Shown: positions 29,887 through 39,556, numbered from the stretch's first letter. The stretch is 47,417 bases of DNA from CAJXZP01 sp041563475 (GCA_041563475.1 JBFFMY010000018.1:1-47417), one strand, 5' to 3'. Program-made: numbers and translations. Notes: generated by a model from the letters alone, not told the origin.

Positions 29887-32142
29887 TTACTTTCGTCTTT
29901 TAAAAAGATCTTTCAGTTTATTCCTTTTCGAAGGTTTTTTCGCGGGAGTATTAATCCTTTTCTTTTGTTCCTCTTCTATAGTTGTTTCATCCTTACTGAA
30001 CAATTCTAAAATTTTATCTAACGCAGAGTCCTCCATAAAATCTGGGCAATTCATTGATTCTAGCAAACTATCGGATAAAGGAAGAAATGCCGAATCATAG
30101 AACTTCAATAGCTCTTTTTTGTTTTCCAATTGCCTAAGAGTCAAGGCAACTAAAGGCAATGCTAATCTCCCACCCGATCCGTTGGCTCCGTTATTAAAAT
30201 GAACGGATGGGTTGGAAGTCCCTACTCTAGTTGCTAAAACAAGATCTGGATTATATCCAACAAACCATGCGTCAGCAAAATTTTGAGAAGTTCCTGTTTT
30301 TCCAGCAAGTGCAATATTTACGTTGTACGTACTTCGGATTGAAGCTCCAGTGCCTTGATTAATAGCCTTTTGCAATATTTCATTCAAAAATAAACCCGTT
30401 CTTTCCTCTACAATTCGTGACATTTCAGTTGTCTTTGGCTTTTCATATATCAGCTCTCCACCTGCAGTTTTAATAGATAAAATAGTACTTGGACTGACTT
30501 TAAATCCAACATTTGCAAACACAGAATAGGCCGTAGCAACCTCAAGCAAACTAGCATCTGATGTTCCTAATGCCAATGAAGGTGTGTTTTCCAAATCATA
30601 TGAAAAACCCAATTTTCTCCATAAATAGTCCACATCATCAAACCCCACTTGAAACAGTAAATCTACAGTCGGAATATTTTTGGAGTGCATTAAAGCTCCT
30701 GTTAATGAATAGCTTCCGCCCTCCGTATTGTCATAATTTGAAGGACTCCAGTTACCAAAATCGACATACGTTTTAGGATTATTACTTAAGTAATCACACG
30801 GTTTCATTCCCTTTTCTAAAGCGGCTGCATATAATATAGGTTTAAATGTAGAAGCCATTTGACGGTTCGCATTAATTTGATCGTACGGTTGGGTTCGAAA
30901 ATCTATTCCACCCACCCACGTTAAAATATCTCCATTTTTTGGATTCATAGCTACAAATCCAGATTGCAATGTAGTTAGAGCCAACTTAATACTATCTGTT
31001 GTGGTTATGGAATCCACATAAGAACTATCCCAAGTGAAAATTTCTTGTTTGTGTACTTTTTGGGCTGAGTCCAATAATTTCTTTCGCTTTAATTCTTTCT
31101 GGATGAGCGCATTTAAAGATTTTAAAGAATTTCCAGATTTGTATTGTTGACGTAGTTTCTTTTGCATTACAGATAAATGTTTCCGAAAAGAATTCAATGC
31201 CATAATTTGCAATTGGTAATCCAAACTTGTTTTAACGCGTAATCCATCGGTCGTGTAATCCCACTTCTTTCCCGTTGTATTTTCGACATGTAGTAAAATT
31301 TTCTCGAGCTCCTTTTTAACTTCTACCAAAAAATAATTTGCGGGTCCTTCAGATTCTAAATTGGCATAATCTAAAGTGAGGGGTAACCTTTTCAAAGAAT
31401 CTAAGACCGTAGAATTTATGTATCCATACTTATTCATTTGTAAAAGAACCGTATTTCTTCTAGTTAGTGCATGGTCAGGATACAACCGAGGATTATAATA
31501 GGTGTTTGCCTTCAACATCCCTATCAGCACTGCTCCTTCGTCTATCTGCAATTTTACAGCCGGCTTATTGTAAAACAAACGTGAGGCCGTTTCAATACCA
31601 TATACATTCTCCCCAAAAGGGACCGTATTTAAATACAAGGCAAGAATCTCTTCTTTGGAATAAATGGATTCTAACCTATGCGCTAAAATCCCCTCCTTGG
31701 TTTTGTTAACCAACATGGTAAGTGGTCCAAATTTTTTTCGACCATACATATTCTTCAAAAGTTGTTGGGTAATCGTACTTCCACCACCAGAACTAGCATC
31801 ATTTAAAATAATGGTTTTAAAAAGCACACGAATTAAACTTCTTGAATCCACTCCTTCATGTTCGAAATAGCGAGCGTCTTCGGTGGCAACCAATGCATCT
31901 ATAACATGGGTGGGAATTTCGGCAAAGTTGATATTAGTTCGGTTTTTGACAAAAAACTTTCCAATCAAAACCTCATCTCTGGAGTAAATTCGGGTGGCCG
32001 TTTGGTTTTTAAATTCCTTAAGTTCCTTTCGGCTATATATATGCCCAAAAAACTCGAAGTTCACAGCAAGAACAAAACTTGTAATTCCAAGTAGAATTAC
32101 AACTATACCCAAAAACAAATAAAATACACCCTTTTTGATCAT
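29887..32142 (-). CDS. class A penicillin-binding protein (PBP1A-like)
   Basis: A 751-residue bifunctional peptidoglycan synthase: a short cytoplasmic start, a membrane anchor (about 6-28), a GT51 glycosyltransferase and a transpeptidase. GT51 motifs are EDARYFEHEGVD (catalytic E88), GGGSTITQQLLKN (119-131) and KEEILALYLNTVPFG. Transpeptidase motifs are S431-T-F-K434, S487-K-N489 and K615-T-G, all intact. The C-terminus ends in a Lys/Arg-rich tail (PAKKPSKRNKLKDLFKRRK). The family makes the septal and side-wall glycan and crosslinks stem peptides. It probably forms a two-gene unit with the DinB-like gene. Confidence 0.95.
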   Translation of the reverse strand: MIKKGVFYLFLGIVVILLGITSFVLAVNFEFFGHIYSRKELKEFKNQTATRIYSRDEVLIGKFFVKNRTNINFAEIPTHVIDALVATEDARYFEHEGVDSRSLIRVLFKTIILNDASSGGGSTITQQLLKNMYGRKKFGPLTMLVNKTKEGILAHRLESIYSKEEILALYLNTVPFGENVYGIETASRLFYNKPAVKLQIDEGAVLIGMLKANTYYNPRLYPDHALTRRNTVLLQMNKYGYINSTVLDSLKRLPLTLDYANLESEGPANYFLVEVKKELEKILLHVENTTGKKWDYTTDGLRVKTSLDYQLQIMALNSFRKHLSVMQKKLRQQYKSGNSLKSLNALIQKELKRKKLLDSAQKVHKQEIFTWDSSYVDSITTTDSIKLALTTLQSGFVAMNPKNGDILTWVGGIDFRTQPYDQINANRQMASTFKPILYAAALEKGMKPCDYLSNNPKTYVDFGNWSPSNYDNTEGGSYSLTGALMHSKNIPTVDLLFQVGFDDVDYLWRKLGFSYDLENTPSLALGTSDASLLEVATAYSVFANVGFKVSPSTILSIKTAGGELIYEKPKTTEMSRIVEERTGLFLNEILQKAINQGTGASIRSTYNVNIALAGKTGTSQNFADAWFVGYNPDLVLATRVGTSNPSVHFNNGANGSGGRLALPLVALTLRQLENKKELLKFYDSAFLPLSDSLLESMNCPDFMEDSALDKILELFSKDETTIEEEQKKRINTPAKKPSKRNKLKDLFKRRK

Positions 32143-32200
32143 TCAGAAATGGAATTCTGTGATTGTAACGAATCGAAAATACAGATATTATTTTAGGCCC

Positions 32201-32235
32201 AAAAAAAGCCCGATTTTGATTTCATCAATTTCGGG
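32201..32235 (-). terminator. terminator of the efflux operon
   Basis: Read on the minus strand, CCCGA and TCGGG bracket a second 5-bp stem with two mismatches and a TTC loop, followed by CTTTTTTT. It starts 13 bases after the haem-binding gene stop. Confidence 0.7.
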
Positions 32236-32247
32236 TAAAGAATTTGG

Positions 32248-32700
32248 TTATTGAATTCTCCTATCTTTTATATACGTGAACCAGTCTACTAGTTTTTGTT
32301 TCTGTAATTCGGATAATTTAGCATCACTATGTGTAATGGTATAGGGAGGCAATGGCATTTCACCTTCCTCAATCATTTCAATAGATTCTTCCATTTTATG
32401 CTTTTTCCGTTTGGTTTCATACGATCCCCACTTTGAAAAATTAAGTTCGTCTCTACCTTCATTAATATGGTCCTTTAGCCACCAAGAAACGGGAGCCACA
32501 TTGCTATACCAAGGGTATTTTGATTCGTTGGAATGGCAATCGTAACAAGAAGATTTTAGCATATCTGCAATTTCTTCTGGTGCATTTGTAACTACAATAT
32601 AATCCTCTTGTAAATCTACAGGTGGGTTTGTTTTATCTATTCTAATAAACTGAATCAAGACAAACAATACCGCAAATCCAATTACTATTTTTTTAATCAT
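32248..32700 (-). CDS. haem-binding domain protein (CxxCH)
   Basis: A 150-residue exported or membrane-anchored protein with an N-terminal hydrophobic stretch (about 4-19) and a single c-type haem motif C52-Y-D-C55-H56 in SSCYDCHSNESKYPWY. The motif and the downstream VAPVSWWLKDHINEGRDELNFSKW are typical of the Bacteroidota haem_bd family (PF14376 by recall). A function in electron transfer is likely but unproven. It lies 27 bases after the last ABC permease, with the operon terminator after it, so it appears to be the last gene of the TetR operon, an unusual partner for an efflux system. Confidence 0.9.
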   Translation of the reverse strand: MIKKIVIGFAVLFVLIQFIRIDKTNPPVDLQEDYIVVTNAPEEIADMLKSSCYDCHSNESKYPWYSNVAPVSWWLKDHINEGRDELNFSKWGSYETKRKKHKMEESIEMIEEGEMPLPPYTITHSDAKLSELQKQKLVDWFTYIKDRRIQ

Positions 32701-32727
32701 TTTTTTAAATTTTTATCAAAATTATAT

Positions 32728-33843
32728 CTAATTCCTTTTGCTGTAACTTAATAGTGCGAATGTGTTTACTAAAAAAGCATAAATCGTTATCCATAAAAAC
32801 TCAAACTTCACGTCAGAAAAACCTGAACCTTTTAGTAAAATGGCACGAATTACCTTAACCATATAGGCAATTGGGTTGGCTCGTGTAATTTCTTGCGCCC
32901 AACTTGGCATGTTTTCAACCGGTGTAAACAAACCACTCATTAAAATAAAAATTACTATAAAAAACCACGCAATAAACATAGCCTGTTGTTGGGTGTCCGT
33001 GATGGTTGAAATCCATAATCCAATACCTAAAACTACCAATAAATAAATGGCAGTAAAACCATACAATAAGGGTAAACTTCCCTCCATTGGTATGTCAAAA
33101 AGTAATTTACCTACCACTAAACCAAACGTAAGTTCAAAAAGAGCTATAATCCAAAATGGAATTAATTTACCCAATAAAAAATGAACCTTGCGAATGGGGG
33201 TCACATTAATTTGTTCAATAGTGCCTATTTCTTTTTCACGAACTAAATTCATTGAGGATAAAAACATTGCAACCATGGTAACCAACAATGCCAAAATACC
33301 TGGAACCATTAAATTTTTGTATTCCATTTCCGTATTATACCAATACCTAGGATGAATTGAAACGGGAAGTGCTATTTTTTCGGGCAAACCATTCCATTCC
33401 ATTCGGATTTCATCTTGCATTTGTCCGATTATTCCTTGCGCATAGGTATAAGACAATGTGGCCGCCAAACCATCAATACTGTTGACATCAATCATCAGAG
33501 ATGCTGTTTTGGAGTTTTGTAAATCTTTGGTAAATCCCTGCGGGATACGAAGAAGTAAAGTAGCTTTATTTCTATCTAAGAAATCCATTCCGCCCTTAAA
33601 ATCATGTGTTCTTCCAACTTCTTCAAAATACACAGAGGATTGAAAACGATGAATTAACTCTTTAGTTTCTTGTGTATTATCGTTATCAATATATACATAC
33701 TTGATTTGTTTCAACTCAAAATCAGCGGCAAAGGTCAAAATTATCATTTGCACGATGGGCAAAACAAAAATGATGGGCAACATGCTTTTGTCCCTGAAAA
33801 TCTGCAAAAACTCTTTCTGTAATATGAAAAATAGGGTTCTCAT
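32728..33843 (-). CDS. ABC-2 type permease (YbhR-like)
   Basis: A 371-residue inner-membrane permease with one N-terminal helix, a periplasmic domain of about 130 residues, and five further helices from about 175. The cytoplasmic loop LSSMNLVREKEIGTIEQINVTPI is the coupling-helix region typical of ABC2_membrane_3 proteins. It begins at an ATG that overlaps the stop of the upstream permease by one base (TAATG), so the two are made together and probably pair in one transporter. Confidence 0.9.
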   Translation of the reverse strand: MRTLFFILQKEFLQIFRDKSMLPIIFVLPIVQMIILTFAADFELKQIKYVYIDNDNTQETKELIHRFQSSVYFEEVGRTHDFKGGMDFLDRNKATLLLRIPQGFTKDLQNSKTASLMIDVNSIDGLAATLSYTYAQGIIGQMQDEIRMEWNGLPEKIALPVSIHPRYWYNTEMEYKNLMVPGILALLVTMVAMFLSSMNLVREKEIGTIEQINVTPIRKVHFLLGKLIPFWIIALFELTFGLVVGKLLFDIPMEGSLPLLYGFTAIYLLVVLGIGLWISTITDTQQQAMFIAWFFIVIFILMSGLFTPVENMPSWAQEITRANPIAYMVKVIRAILLKGSGFSDVKFEFLWITIYAFLVNTFALLSYSKRN

Positions 33844-34946
33844 TATTGAAATCGAATTTTAAATTTCTTAATACTCAACCCTATAAAAAATAAGGCCATA
33901 AATACAAGAATCATCGTTTCCTTCCAAACGAAAGTAATCCCTACCCCCTTCAGCATTATCGATTTAATAATGATTAAAAACCATTTGGCGGGGACTACAT
34001 TACTAATTACCTGTAATACCATTGGCATATTAGAAATCGGAAAAATGAAACCAGATAATAAAATGGTTGGTAACATTAAGGCAAATAATGAAAGCATCAA
34101 CGCGGTTTGCTGGGTTTGTGACACCGTTGAAATTAGCACTCCCAATCCTAAGGAAACGATTATAAACAATAGACTTTCCAGTAATAATAAAAGTACACTT
34201 CCATTAATGGGAACATCAAAAATAACCTGAGCAGCTCCCAAAATAATTACCGCATTTAACAGAGAAAGAATAATAAACGGAGTCACCTTTCCAATAATTA
34301 TCATTGCGGGGTTTAACGGAGATACCAGCAATATTTCGATGGTACCTAGCTCCTTTTCTCGCGTGATCGAAATGGAGGTAAGCATAGCTGAAACCAACAT
34401 TAAAATAATAGTTACTACTCCAGGAACAAACGTAGATGCACTCTTTAAACTAGGATTATAATGCCAACGAACTTCATTATTGATAGTCTCAATTTGTGTT
34501 TCAATTGGCATTTTACCTTTTGTCCAAGTCATAATAATAGCACTTGCACTGGCGGTTAAAATACTTGCCAGATTTGGATCGGAGCCATCTGCTATTAATT
34601 GAATATTGGCACTACCGTTCATAAATTTGGTCTCAAAATCTTTTGGATAAACTACCACCAATTTAGCCTTGGAGGCTTTTAAAACCGCATCAATATCCGA
34701 TGATTTTTGTATGTTTTGGGCTAAACTAAAAAAGTCGGAAGATGTTAATTTTTGGGTTAATTGATTACTGAACTGGCTTGGCTCTGGGTCATAAATAGCA
34801 ATTTTTGCATTACTAACCTCTGTTGTAATGGCAAAACCAAAAAGCAATAACTGTGCTATGGGCATTCCAAAAAGAACCACTAAAGTTCGCGTATCACGAA
34901 AAATGTGATTAAACTCCTTTGTTACAAATGCGATAAATTTTTTCAT
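33843..34946 (-). CDS. ABC-2 type permease (YbhS-like)
   Basis: A 367-residue paralogue of the next permease with the same layout: an N-terminal helix, a periplasmic domain, then LTSISITREKELGTIEILLVSPL and the remaining helices. The two probably form the heterodimeric membrane part of the exporter, as YbhS and YbhR do. The start is 40 bases after the stop of the second ATPase. The substrate is unknown; relatives export drugs or cations and depend on a TolC-like outer channel. Confidence 0.9.
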   Translation of the reverse strand: MKKFIAFVTKEFNHIFRDTRTLVVLFGMPIAQLLLFGFAITTEVSNAKIAIYDPEPSQFSNQLTQKLTSSDFFSLAQNIQKSSDIDAVLKASKAKLVVVYPKDFETKFMNGSANIQLIADGSDPNLASILTASASAIIMTWTKGKMPIETQIETINNEVRWHYNPSLKSASTFVPGVVTIILMLVSAMLTSISITREKELGTIEILLVSPLNPAMIIIGKVTPFIILSLLNAVIILGAAQVIFDVPINGSVLLLLLESLLFIIVSLGLGVLISTVSQTQQTALMLSLFALMLPTILLSGFIFPISNMPMVLQVISNVVPAKWFLIIIKSIMLKGVGITFVWKETMILVFMALFFIGLSIKKFKIRFQ

Positions 34947-34986
34947 CTTTTTGCCTTACAATCTGTTTAGGCTTGGTATTGAATAT

Positions 34987-35733
34987 TTAATCTTCTTTTC
35001 TTGTTGCGCGAACCGCAAGTTGTAAAAACACATCTTGCATCGTATCCTTAGAATACTTTTTCATCAAATTATTCGGAGTGTCTAACTCTTTCATCTCACC
35101 ATCAACCATAATAGATACCCTATCACAATATTCTGCTTCTTCTAAATAATGCGTGGTAACAAAAACAGTTATCCCCTGCTCAGCCGCTTGATATATTAAT
35201 TCCCAAAATTGCCTTCTGGTAATTGGATCTACTCCACTCGTAGGTTCATCTAAAAAAACAATTTTTGGTTGATGAATAATCGCGATAGAGAAGGCTAATT
35301 TTTGTTTCCATCCTAACGGCAAATCGGCCACCATTCTATTTGCATATAATTCAAGCCCTAAACTTTCTATTAATTGGTTTCTGCGTTCTTTTATTTCTTT
35401 GTTCGTTAAACCATAAATCCCCGCATAAAACCGAATATTTTCATTGATGGTCATATCTTGGTACAAAGAAAAATGTTGACTCATGTAGCCAATATTTTTC
35501 TTAATATTTTCAAAATCAGTATAAATATCAAATCCAGCTATGGTTGCTTCACCCCTCGTAGGTTTAGATAATCCACAAAGCATTTTTATCGCGGTTGTTT
35601 TTCCCGCTCCATTGGCCCCCAAAAACCCAAATATCTCGCCTTTTGTAACATCAAAAGAAATTTTGTCTACCGCTACGAAATCACCAAATTCCTTCGTCAA
35701 CTTATTGGCTGATATTACAAATTCATTTTTCAT
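34987..35733 (-). CDS. ABC transporter ATPase, subunit 2
   Basis: A 248-residue ATPase with Walker A GANGAGKTT, Walker B IVFLDEPTSGVD and an intact H-loop histidine (VTTHYLEEAEYCDRV). The signature motif is degenerate: LPLGWKQKLA instead of LSGGQ. Its ATG overlaps the stop of the other ATPase gene by one base (TAATG), so the two are translated as a pair, replacing the fused dual ATPase YbhF of E. coli. Together with subunit 1 the motif losses are complementary, which predicts one good and one degenerate ATP site. Confidence 0.9.
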   Translation of the reverse strand: MKNEFVISANKLTKEFGDFVAVDKISFDVTKGEIFGFLGANGAGKTTAIKMLCGLSKPTRGEATIAGFDIYTDFENIKKNIGYMSQHFSLYQDMTINENIRFYAGIYGLTNKEIKERRNQLIESLGLELYANRMVADLPLGWKQKLAFSIAIIHQPKIVFLDEPTSGVDPITRRQFWELIYQAAEQGITVFVTTHYLEEAEYCDRVSIMVDGEMKELDTPNNLMKKYSKDTMQDVFLQLAVRATRKED

Positions 35734-36659
35734 TAACTATCCACTTTTTCTGTTAATCCTCCTCGAACCATTAGGTCCATAAAACAATCTTCAATTGTTG
35801 CCTCTCCTTTACCAATGGTGAGGGATAATTTAGTGGTTTTTGACAATGTTACTCTCAGGGATTCCACATCTAATTCTTGATCCGAATACACATGGATTTC
35901 TTGACCAAAAGTGAAACTATGTTCTAAGCCCAGATCATTACGAAGAACCTGCAATATCGGATACACTTTTTCGGTTTTTATGATATATATATTCCTTTCG
36001 AAACTTTGTTCAATAGCTCTAGGAGTATCAATTTTTAAAATAGTACCCTTTTGAATTAAAGCTACGCGATCACATAATACCGCTTCATCCATGTAGGGTG
36101 TGGAAACCAAAATGGTCACTCCTCGTTTTTTAAGGGTTTTTAGCATTTCCCAAAATTCTGACCGGGAAACTGCATCAACACCAAAAGTAGGTTCATCTAA
36201 AACTAAAACTAAAGGACTATGAATCAACGCGCAACTTAACGCTAACTTCTGCTTCATACCCCCACTCAAGGCGCCAGCCCGTCTATCACCAAAGGGTTCT
36301 AATTGCTGATAAATATCTTTAATTACTTCATAATTCTCTTGGATAGTAGTCCCAAAAATTGTGGCAAAAAAGTTTAAATTCTCTGTCACGCTTAAATCCT
36401 GATACAACGCAAATTTTCCCGGCATGTATCCCACAGATTTTCTAACATACTTATATTCTTCAACAACATCCTTCCCATTAAAGGTTATAGATCCAGAATC
36501 AGGAAGCAAAACGGTAGTTAGCATTTGAAAAAGTGTAGTTTTTCCCGCCCCATCAGGACCAATAAGCCCAAATAACTCGCCTTCATTAACCATAAAGTTA
36601 ATGTTTCGAACAGCCTCAATGCCGTTATACGATTTGCATACATTTTCAAATGTTACCAT
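35733..36659 (-). CDS. ABC transporter ATPase, subunit 1
   Basis: A 308-residue ATPase with Walker A GPDGAGKTT, an intact signature LSGGMKQKLALS and Walker B LVLVLDEPTFGVD. In the H-loop the histidine is replaced by proline (VSTPYMDEAVLCDRV). The last 80 residues (RNIYIIKTEKVYPILQVL ...) are an extra C-terminal domain common in this group. It is translated ahead of subunit 2 with a one-base overlap. The periplasmic adaptor gene ends 61 bases upstream. Confidence 0.9.
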   Translation of the reverse strand: MVTFENVCKSYNGIEAVRNINFMVNEGELFGLIGPDGAGKTTLFQMLTTVLLPDSGSITFNGKDVVEEYKYVRKSVGYMPGKFALYQDLSVTENLNFFATIFGTTIQENYEVIKDIYQQLEPFGDRRAGALSGGMKQKLALSCALIHSPLVLVLDEPTFGVDAVSRSEFWEMLKTLKKRGVTILVSTPYMDEAVLCDRVALIQKGTILKIDTPRAIEQSFERNIYIIKTEKVYPILQVLRNDLGLEHSFTFGQEIHVYSDQELDVESLRVTLSKTTKLSLTIGKGEATIEDCFMDLMVRGGLTEKVDS

Positions 36660-36720
36660 TGTTTTTTCCGTAATATTTCTATAGGGATAATCTCAATTCT
36701 AATGATGACTAACGTGCCGT

Positions 36721-37629
36721 TTAAAGCCACAACTCAGCTGGCATTCCTATTTTAAGCGCACCATCATTTTTTACTCTAATTTTCACTGCATAAACTAAGT
36801 CTACACGTGTTTCTTTAGTTTGAATGGTTTTAGGTGTAAACTCTGCCTCACTAGATACCCAAGAAATAGTTCCAGGGTAATCCATCATTTCACCGTTTTG
36901 ACCGTCTATTTTAACGATAACTTCTTGACCTAATTCAATTTTAGCTATTTGGTTTGGGGATAAATACACCCGCAAATTCAACTCACTAACATTTGCTATT
37001 TTAAACAATGGTTTTCCGGGTCCTGTATATTCGTGATTTTCGGCAATTTTATTCAATATTACCCCTGAAACTGGAATAGTGATTTTGCAATTTTCAATCG
37101 TATTTTCAAGTTGCGCCAACTTTGAATCAATGGCATCTATTTGACTATGAATAGAAGGGTTTTGTGTTCTAACACTCGAAATTTGTCCATTTAAAACTTT
37201 AATTTTTCCTTCTATATCCTCTAATTGTTGAGATGTAGCAGCTCCTGCAGAAACTAATTCCACTAATCTTCGTTGCTCTCTTTCTAGATTGGATTTTTCC
37301 GTTTTAAGAACTACCAATTGTGCATCGACTCCAGAAAATTTACTCGATAAAGCCTTTTTATTTGCCGCCAATTCAGAACGCTGTAAATGATAGGGAACTG
37401 TATCTATTACCCCTACTAAAGTTCCCATTTTATATTTCATTCCTTCATTAACCATGAAGACAATAATTTCACCCGGTACTTTGGCAGAAACTACTACCTC
37501 ATCGGCTTCAAAATTTCCATAACCGTTGGCTATTCCTTCTCCGTTATCACACGATGTAACTCCCACCAATAGAAGTAACATGCTAATTCCTATTATTTTT
37601 TTCATTGAGATATTTTCTAGTAATTTCAT
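36721..37629 (-). CDS. HlyD-family periplasmic adaptor (YbhG-like), probable lipoprotein
   Basis: A membrane-fusion protein of up to 302 residues. Its N-terminus has a lipoprotein signal ending VTSC (C27), followed by DNGEGIANGYG. A barrel-sandwich half (EADEVVVSAKVPGEIIVF), a long coiled-coil hairpin (about 75-165) and the returning half (CKITIPVSGVILNKIAENHEYTGPG) follow, then a beta-barrel. It bridges the inner-membrane ABC pair to a TolC-like channel. The long reading starts two bases after the tolC-like stop; the internal ATG at 37605 would give a more typical lipoprotein signal (MKKIIGIS...VTSC) and is equally plausible. No Shine-Dalgarno separates them. Confidence 0.88.
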   Translation of the reverse strand: MKLLENISMKKIIGISMLLLLVGVTSCDNGEGIANGYGNFEADEVVVSAKVPGEIIVFMVNEGMKYKMGTLVGVIDTVPYHLQRSELAANKKALSSKFSGVDAQLVVLKTEKSNLEREQRRLVELVSAGAATSQQLEDIEGKIKVLNGQISSVRTQNPSIHSQIDAIDSKLAQLENTIENCKITIPVSGVILNKIAENHEYTGPGKPLFKIANVSELNLRVYLSPNQIAKIELGQEVIVKIDGQNGEMMDYPGTISWVSSEAEFTPKTIQTKETRVDLVYAVKIRVKNDGALKIGMPAELWL

Positions 37630-37631
37630 AA

Positions 37632-38900
37632 CTATAAACCTTGTATGATTAAGTAATTTAACTTGGCTAAACCTAACTTTAATTCATGCATTTTATAATT
37701 GAGCTTAGCTTCATTTTCTTTGTTTAATTCGTCTAAATATTGTGTAGTGGTAATCGATCCACTTTCAAGTTCCAGCGAGCGAATAAGGGTAATTTCCTCC
37801 CGCATTTTAATCACTTCTTGATCATTAATCAACAACTGATTCATTTTTTCAATCTCTAATTTCTGAACCATTAACTCGGATTCAAATTGAGTTGTAGCTT
37901 GGTTCTTTTTAAATTGCAATACTTCCTGATTGATTGTGAAAACTTGTTTTTGATTCTTCGTTTTATTCCAATCCCAAATACTCCATTGAAAATTTAATCC
38001 CACCATGGCCATAGGGCTAATATTCTCTTTAAAAATGTCGTACCCTGGATTACCTGCTCCAACCGTAGCAAAAAAGCCTACTTTGGGTAATCTATTTGTT
38101 CCAACCAATCCCGATTGAGCCTCTAGTGAAGACATTTGCACATCAAATAGTTTCAGTTCGGCACGTTGAGAAACATCATCCGTAAAAGTTACTTGCGGAT
38201 TTGGCATCTCTAATACGGTATTTTCTGAAATTTTCAATCCAGTATATTCACTTAAGGATGATTTTGCAGATTTAACTCCGTACTGACTTTCAAAAATGAT
38301 TTGATTTAGTTGCATTAATTCCGCTTCCAACAACTTTACATTTACGGTAGAAATAGCCCCTGATTTTTGTGCCGCCCTTAATACCGATAAGCGGCTTTCC
38401 ACTACCTCTTTTTTATCTTCTAACAATTGCACATTTGCGTCCATTAAATTTGCGGTAACAAATAGCTGAGTCACGCGCGTTCTTACCTGAATTTTGTCAA
38501 TTTCTACTTGTTTTTGATTGGTTTCGTTTTTAGCAGATTCAACTTTTTTCAAACTTGAACTCACACTTCCATCATAAATGGTTTGATTGATATTAACTAC
38601 CAATCTATTAATGTTTAAAGGCGCCACCGGAGCTTCGAATCCAGCTATGGGAAAAGCTACGGGAATACTAATATTTTCATTTTGATATGTAAATGTTCCA
38701 TCTAAGGTCAATTTAGGATACCAATTATTGGTGACATTCTTTTGAGCTAATTCTGCAGATTGAGAATACGACTGACTGATTTTATCAAATTCATATTTCT
38801 TATATGCATGTGCTACGCAGTTATCTAAATTTATTACCTCTTGACTACTCAAATCGAGAATAGAAAACGAAAAAGCCAGAATTATTAGAAGTCGTTTCAT
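37632..38900 (-). CDS. TolC-like outer membrane efflux protein
   Basis: A 422-residue TolC/OEP family protein with a signal peptide (LLIILAFSFSILDLSS) and the two alpha-helical-barrel repeats expected of the family. INQTIYDGSVSSSLKKVESAKNET is the hallmark strand-helix junction of the first repeat, and FQWSIWDWNKTKNQKQVF that of the second. It would form the outer-membrane channel of the exporter in this operon. Its ATG overlaps the TetR stop as ATGA, so regulator and channel are translationally coupled, and the adaptor starts two bases after its stop. Confidence 0.92.
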   Translation of the reverse strand: MKRLLIILAFSFSILDLSSQEVINLDNCVAHAYKKYEFDKISQSYSQSAELAQKNVTNNWYPKLTLDGTFTYQNENISIPVAFPIAGFEAPVAPLNINRLVVNINQTIYDGSVSSSLKKVESAKNETNQKQVEIDKIQVRTRVTQLFVTANLMDANVQLLEDKKEVVESRLSVLRAAQKSGAISTVNVKLLEAELMQLNQIIFESQYGVKSAKSSLSEYTGLKISENTVLEMPNPQVTFTDDVSQRAELKLFDVQMSSLEAQSGLVGTNRLPKVGFFATVGAGNPGYDIFKENISPMAMVGLNFQWSIWDWNKTKNQKQVFTINQEVLQFKKNQATTQFESELMVQKLEIEKMNQLLINDQEVIKMREEITLIRSLELESGSITTTQYLDELNKENEAKLNYKMHELKLGLAKLNYLIIQGL

Positions 38901-39490
38901 TTGTATGCGTGTATTAAAATGTTCTTAATATGTGATTTTCTGGAAGCGAGGAAATCCGAATAACTTTCTTCCTTATTCGGTTTAATAACCTGTAACATCG
39001 GTTGAGCAATGAAGGGAAAAACACATAAGGAAATTAAGTTTATTAAGAAATGAAAACCATCTCCCTCGTTAACCTTTTTATACTTCCCTAAATTTTCCTC
39101 AATTAATTTAGATGCATCCTTAAGTGTATTTGGGATTTCCGTATTGGAAGTAAATTCTTTCATTTTCGAAAGTTCGGAAAGCACAAATAATGGAAGTTTC
39201 GGGTGTTTTGTCAACATGCCGTAGTAAGCGTCAATCATTAATTCAATTTTAGTATCGAAATCGATATCTGTTCTTTCCAAAATACCCGAAATATTCACAA
39301 ACATTATTCGGATTACACTTTTGAAAACCCCTATGAAAATGGCTTGTTTAGATTTAAAATAATAATGCAACAAACCTTTATTCATTCCTGATTTATCAGA
39401 AATTTCACGCATTGTCACCCCACTAAATCCTTTTTCCTCAAACAAGGAATGTGCAGCTTCTAAAATTTTTTCTTGCGTCCCTAACGCCAT
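38897..39490 (-). CDS. TetR/AcrR family transcriptional regulator
   Basis: A 197-residue TetR-type regulator. The N-terminal DNA-binding domain is KILEAAHSLFEEKGFSGVTMREISDKSGMNKGLLHYYFKSKQAIF (about 7-50); the rest is a ligand-binding helical domain with no recognisable subgroup. It is first in the leftward efflux operon and overlaps the tolC-like gene by four bases. Two copies of a palindrome lie directly upstream, the nearer one ending three bases before the ATG, so it probably represses its own operon and is relieved by an exported compound. In E. coli CecR (YbiH) plays the matching role for ybhGFSR. Confidence 0.93.
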   Translation of the reverse strand: MALGTQEKILEAAHSLFEEKGFSGVTMREISDKSGMNKGLLHYYFKSKQAIFIGVFKSVIRIMFVNISGILERTDIDFDTKIELMIDAYYGMLTKHPKLPLFVLSELSKMKEFTSNTEIPNTLKDASKLIEENLGKYKKVNEGDGFHFLINLISLCVFPFIAQPMLQVIKPNKEESYSDFLASRKSHIKNILIHAYK

Positions 39491-39492
39491 AA

Positions 39493-39510
39493 TTTACCCA
39501 TTTGGGTAAC
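39493..39510. promoter_or_regulatory. TetR-type operator 1
   Basis: TTACCCA-TT-TGGGTAA (39494-39509) is a perfect 7-bp-arm palindrome four to five bases before the TetR ATG, a size and place expected of a TetR-family autorepression site. Confidence 0.7.
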
Positions 39511-39556
39511 AAAAGTGCGGCAAACTTTTCGATTGACAATATAATTATCTGAATAA

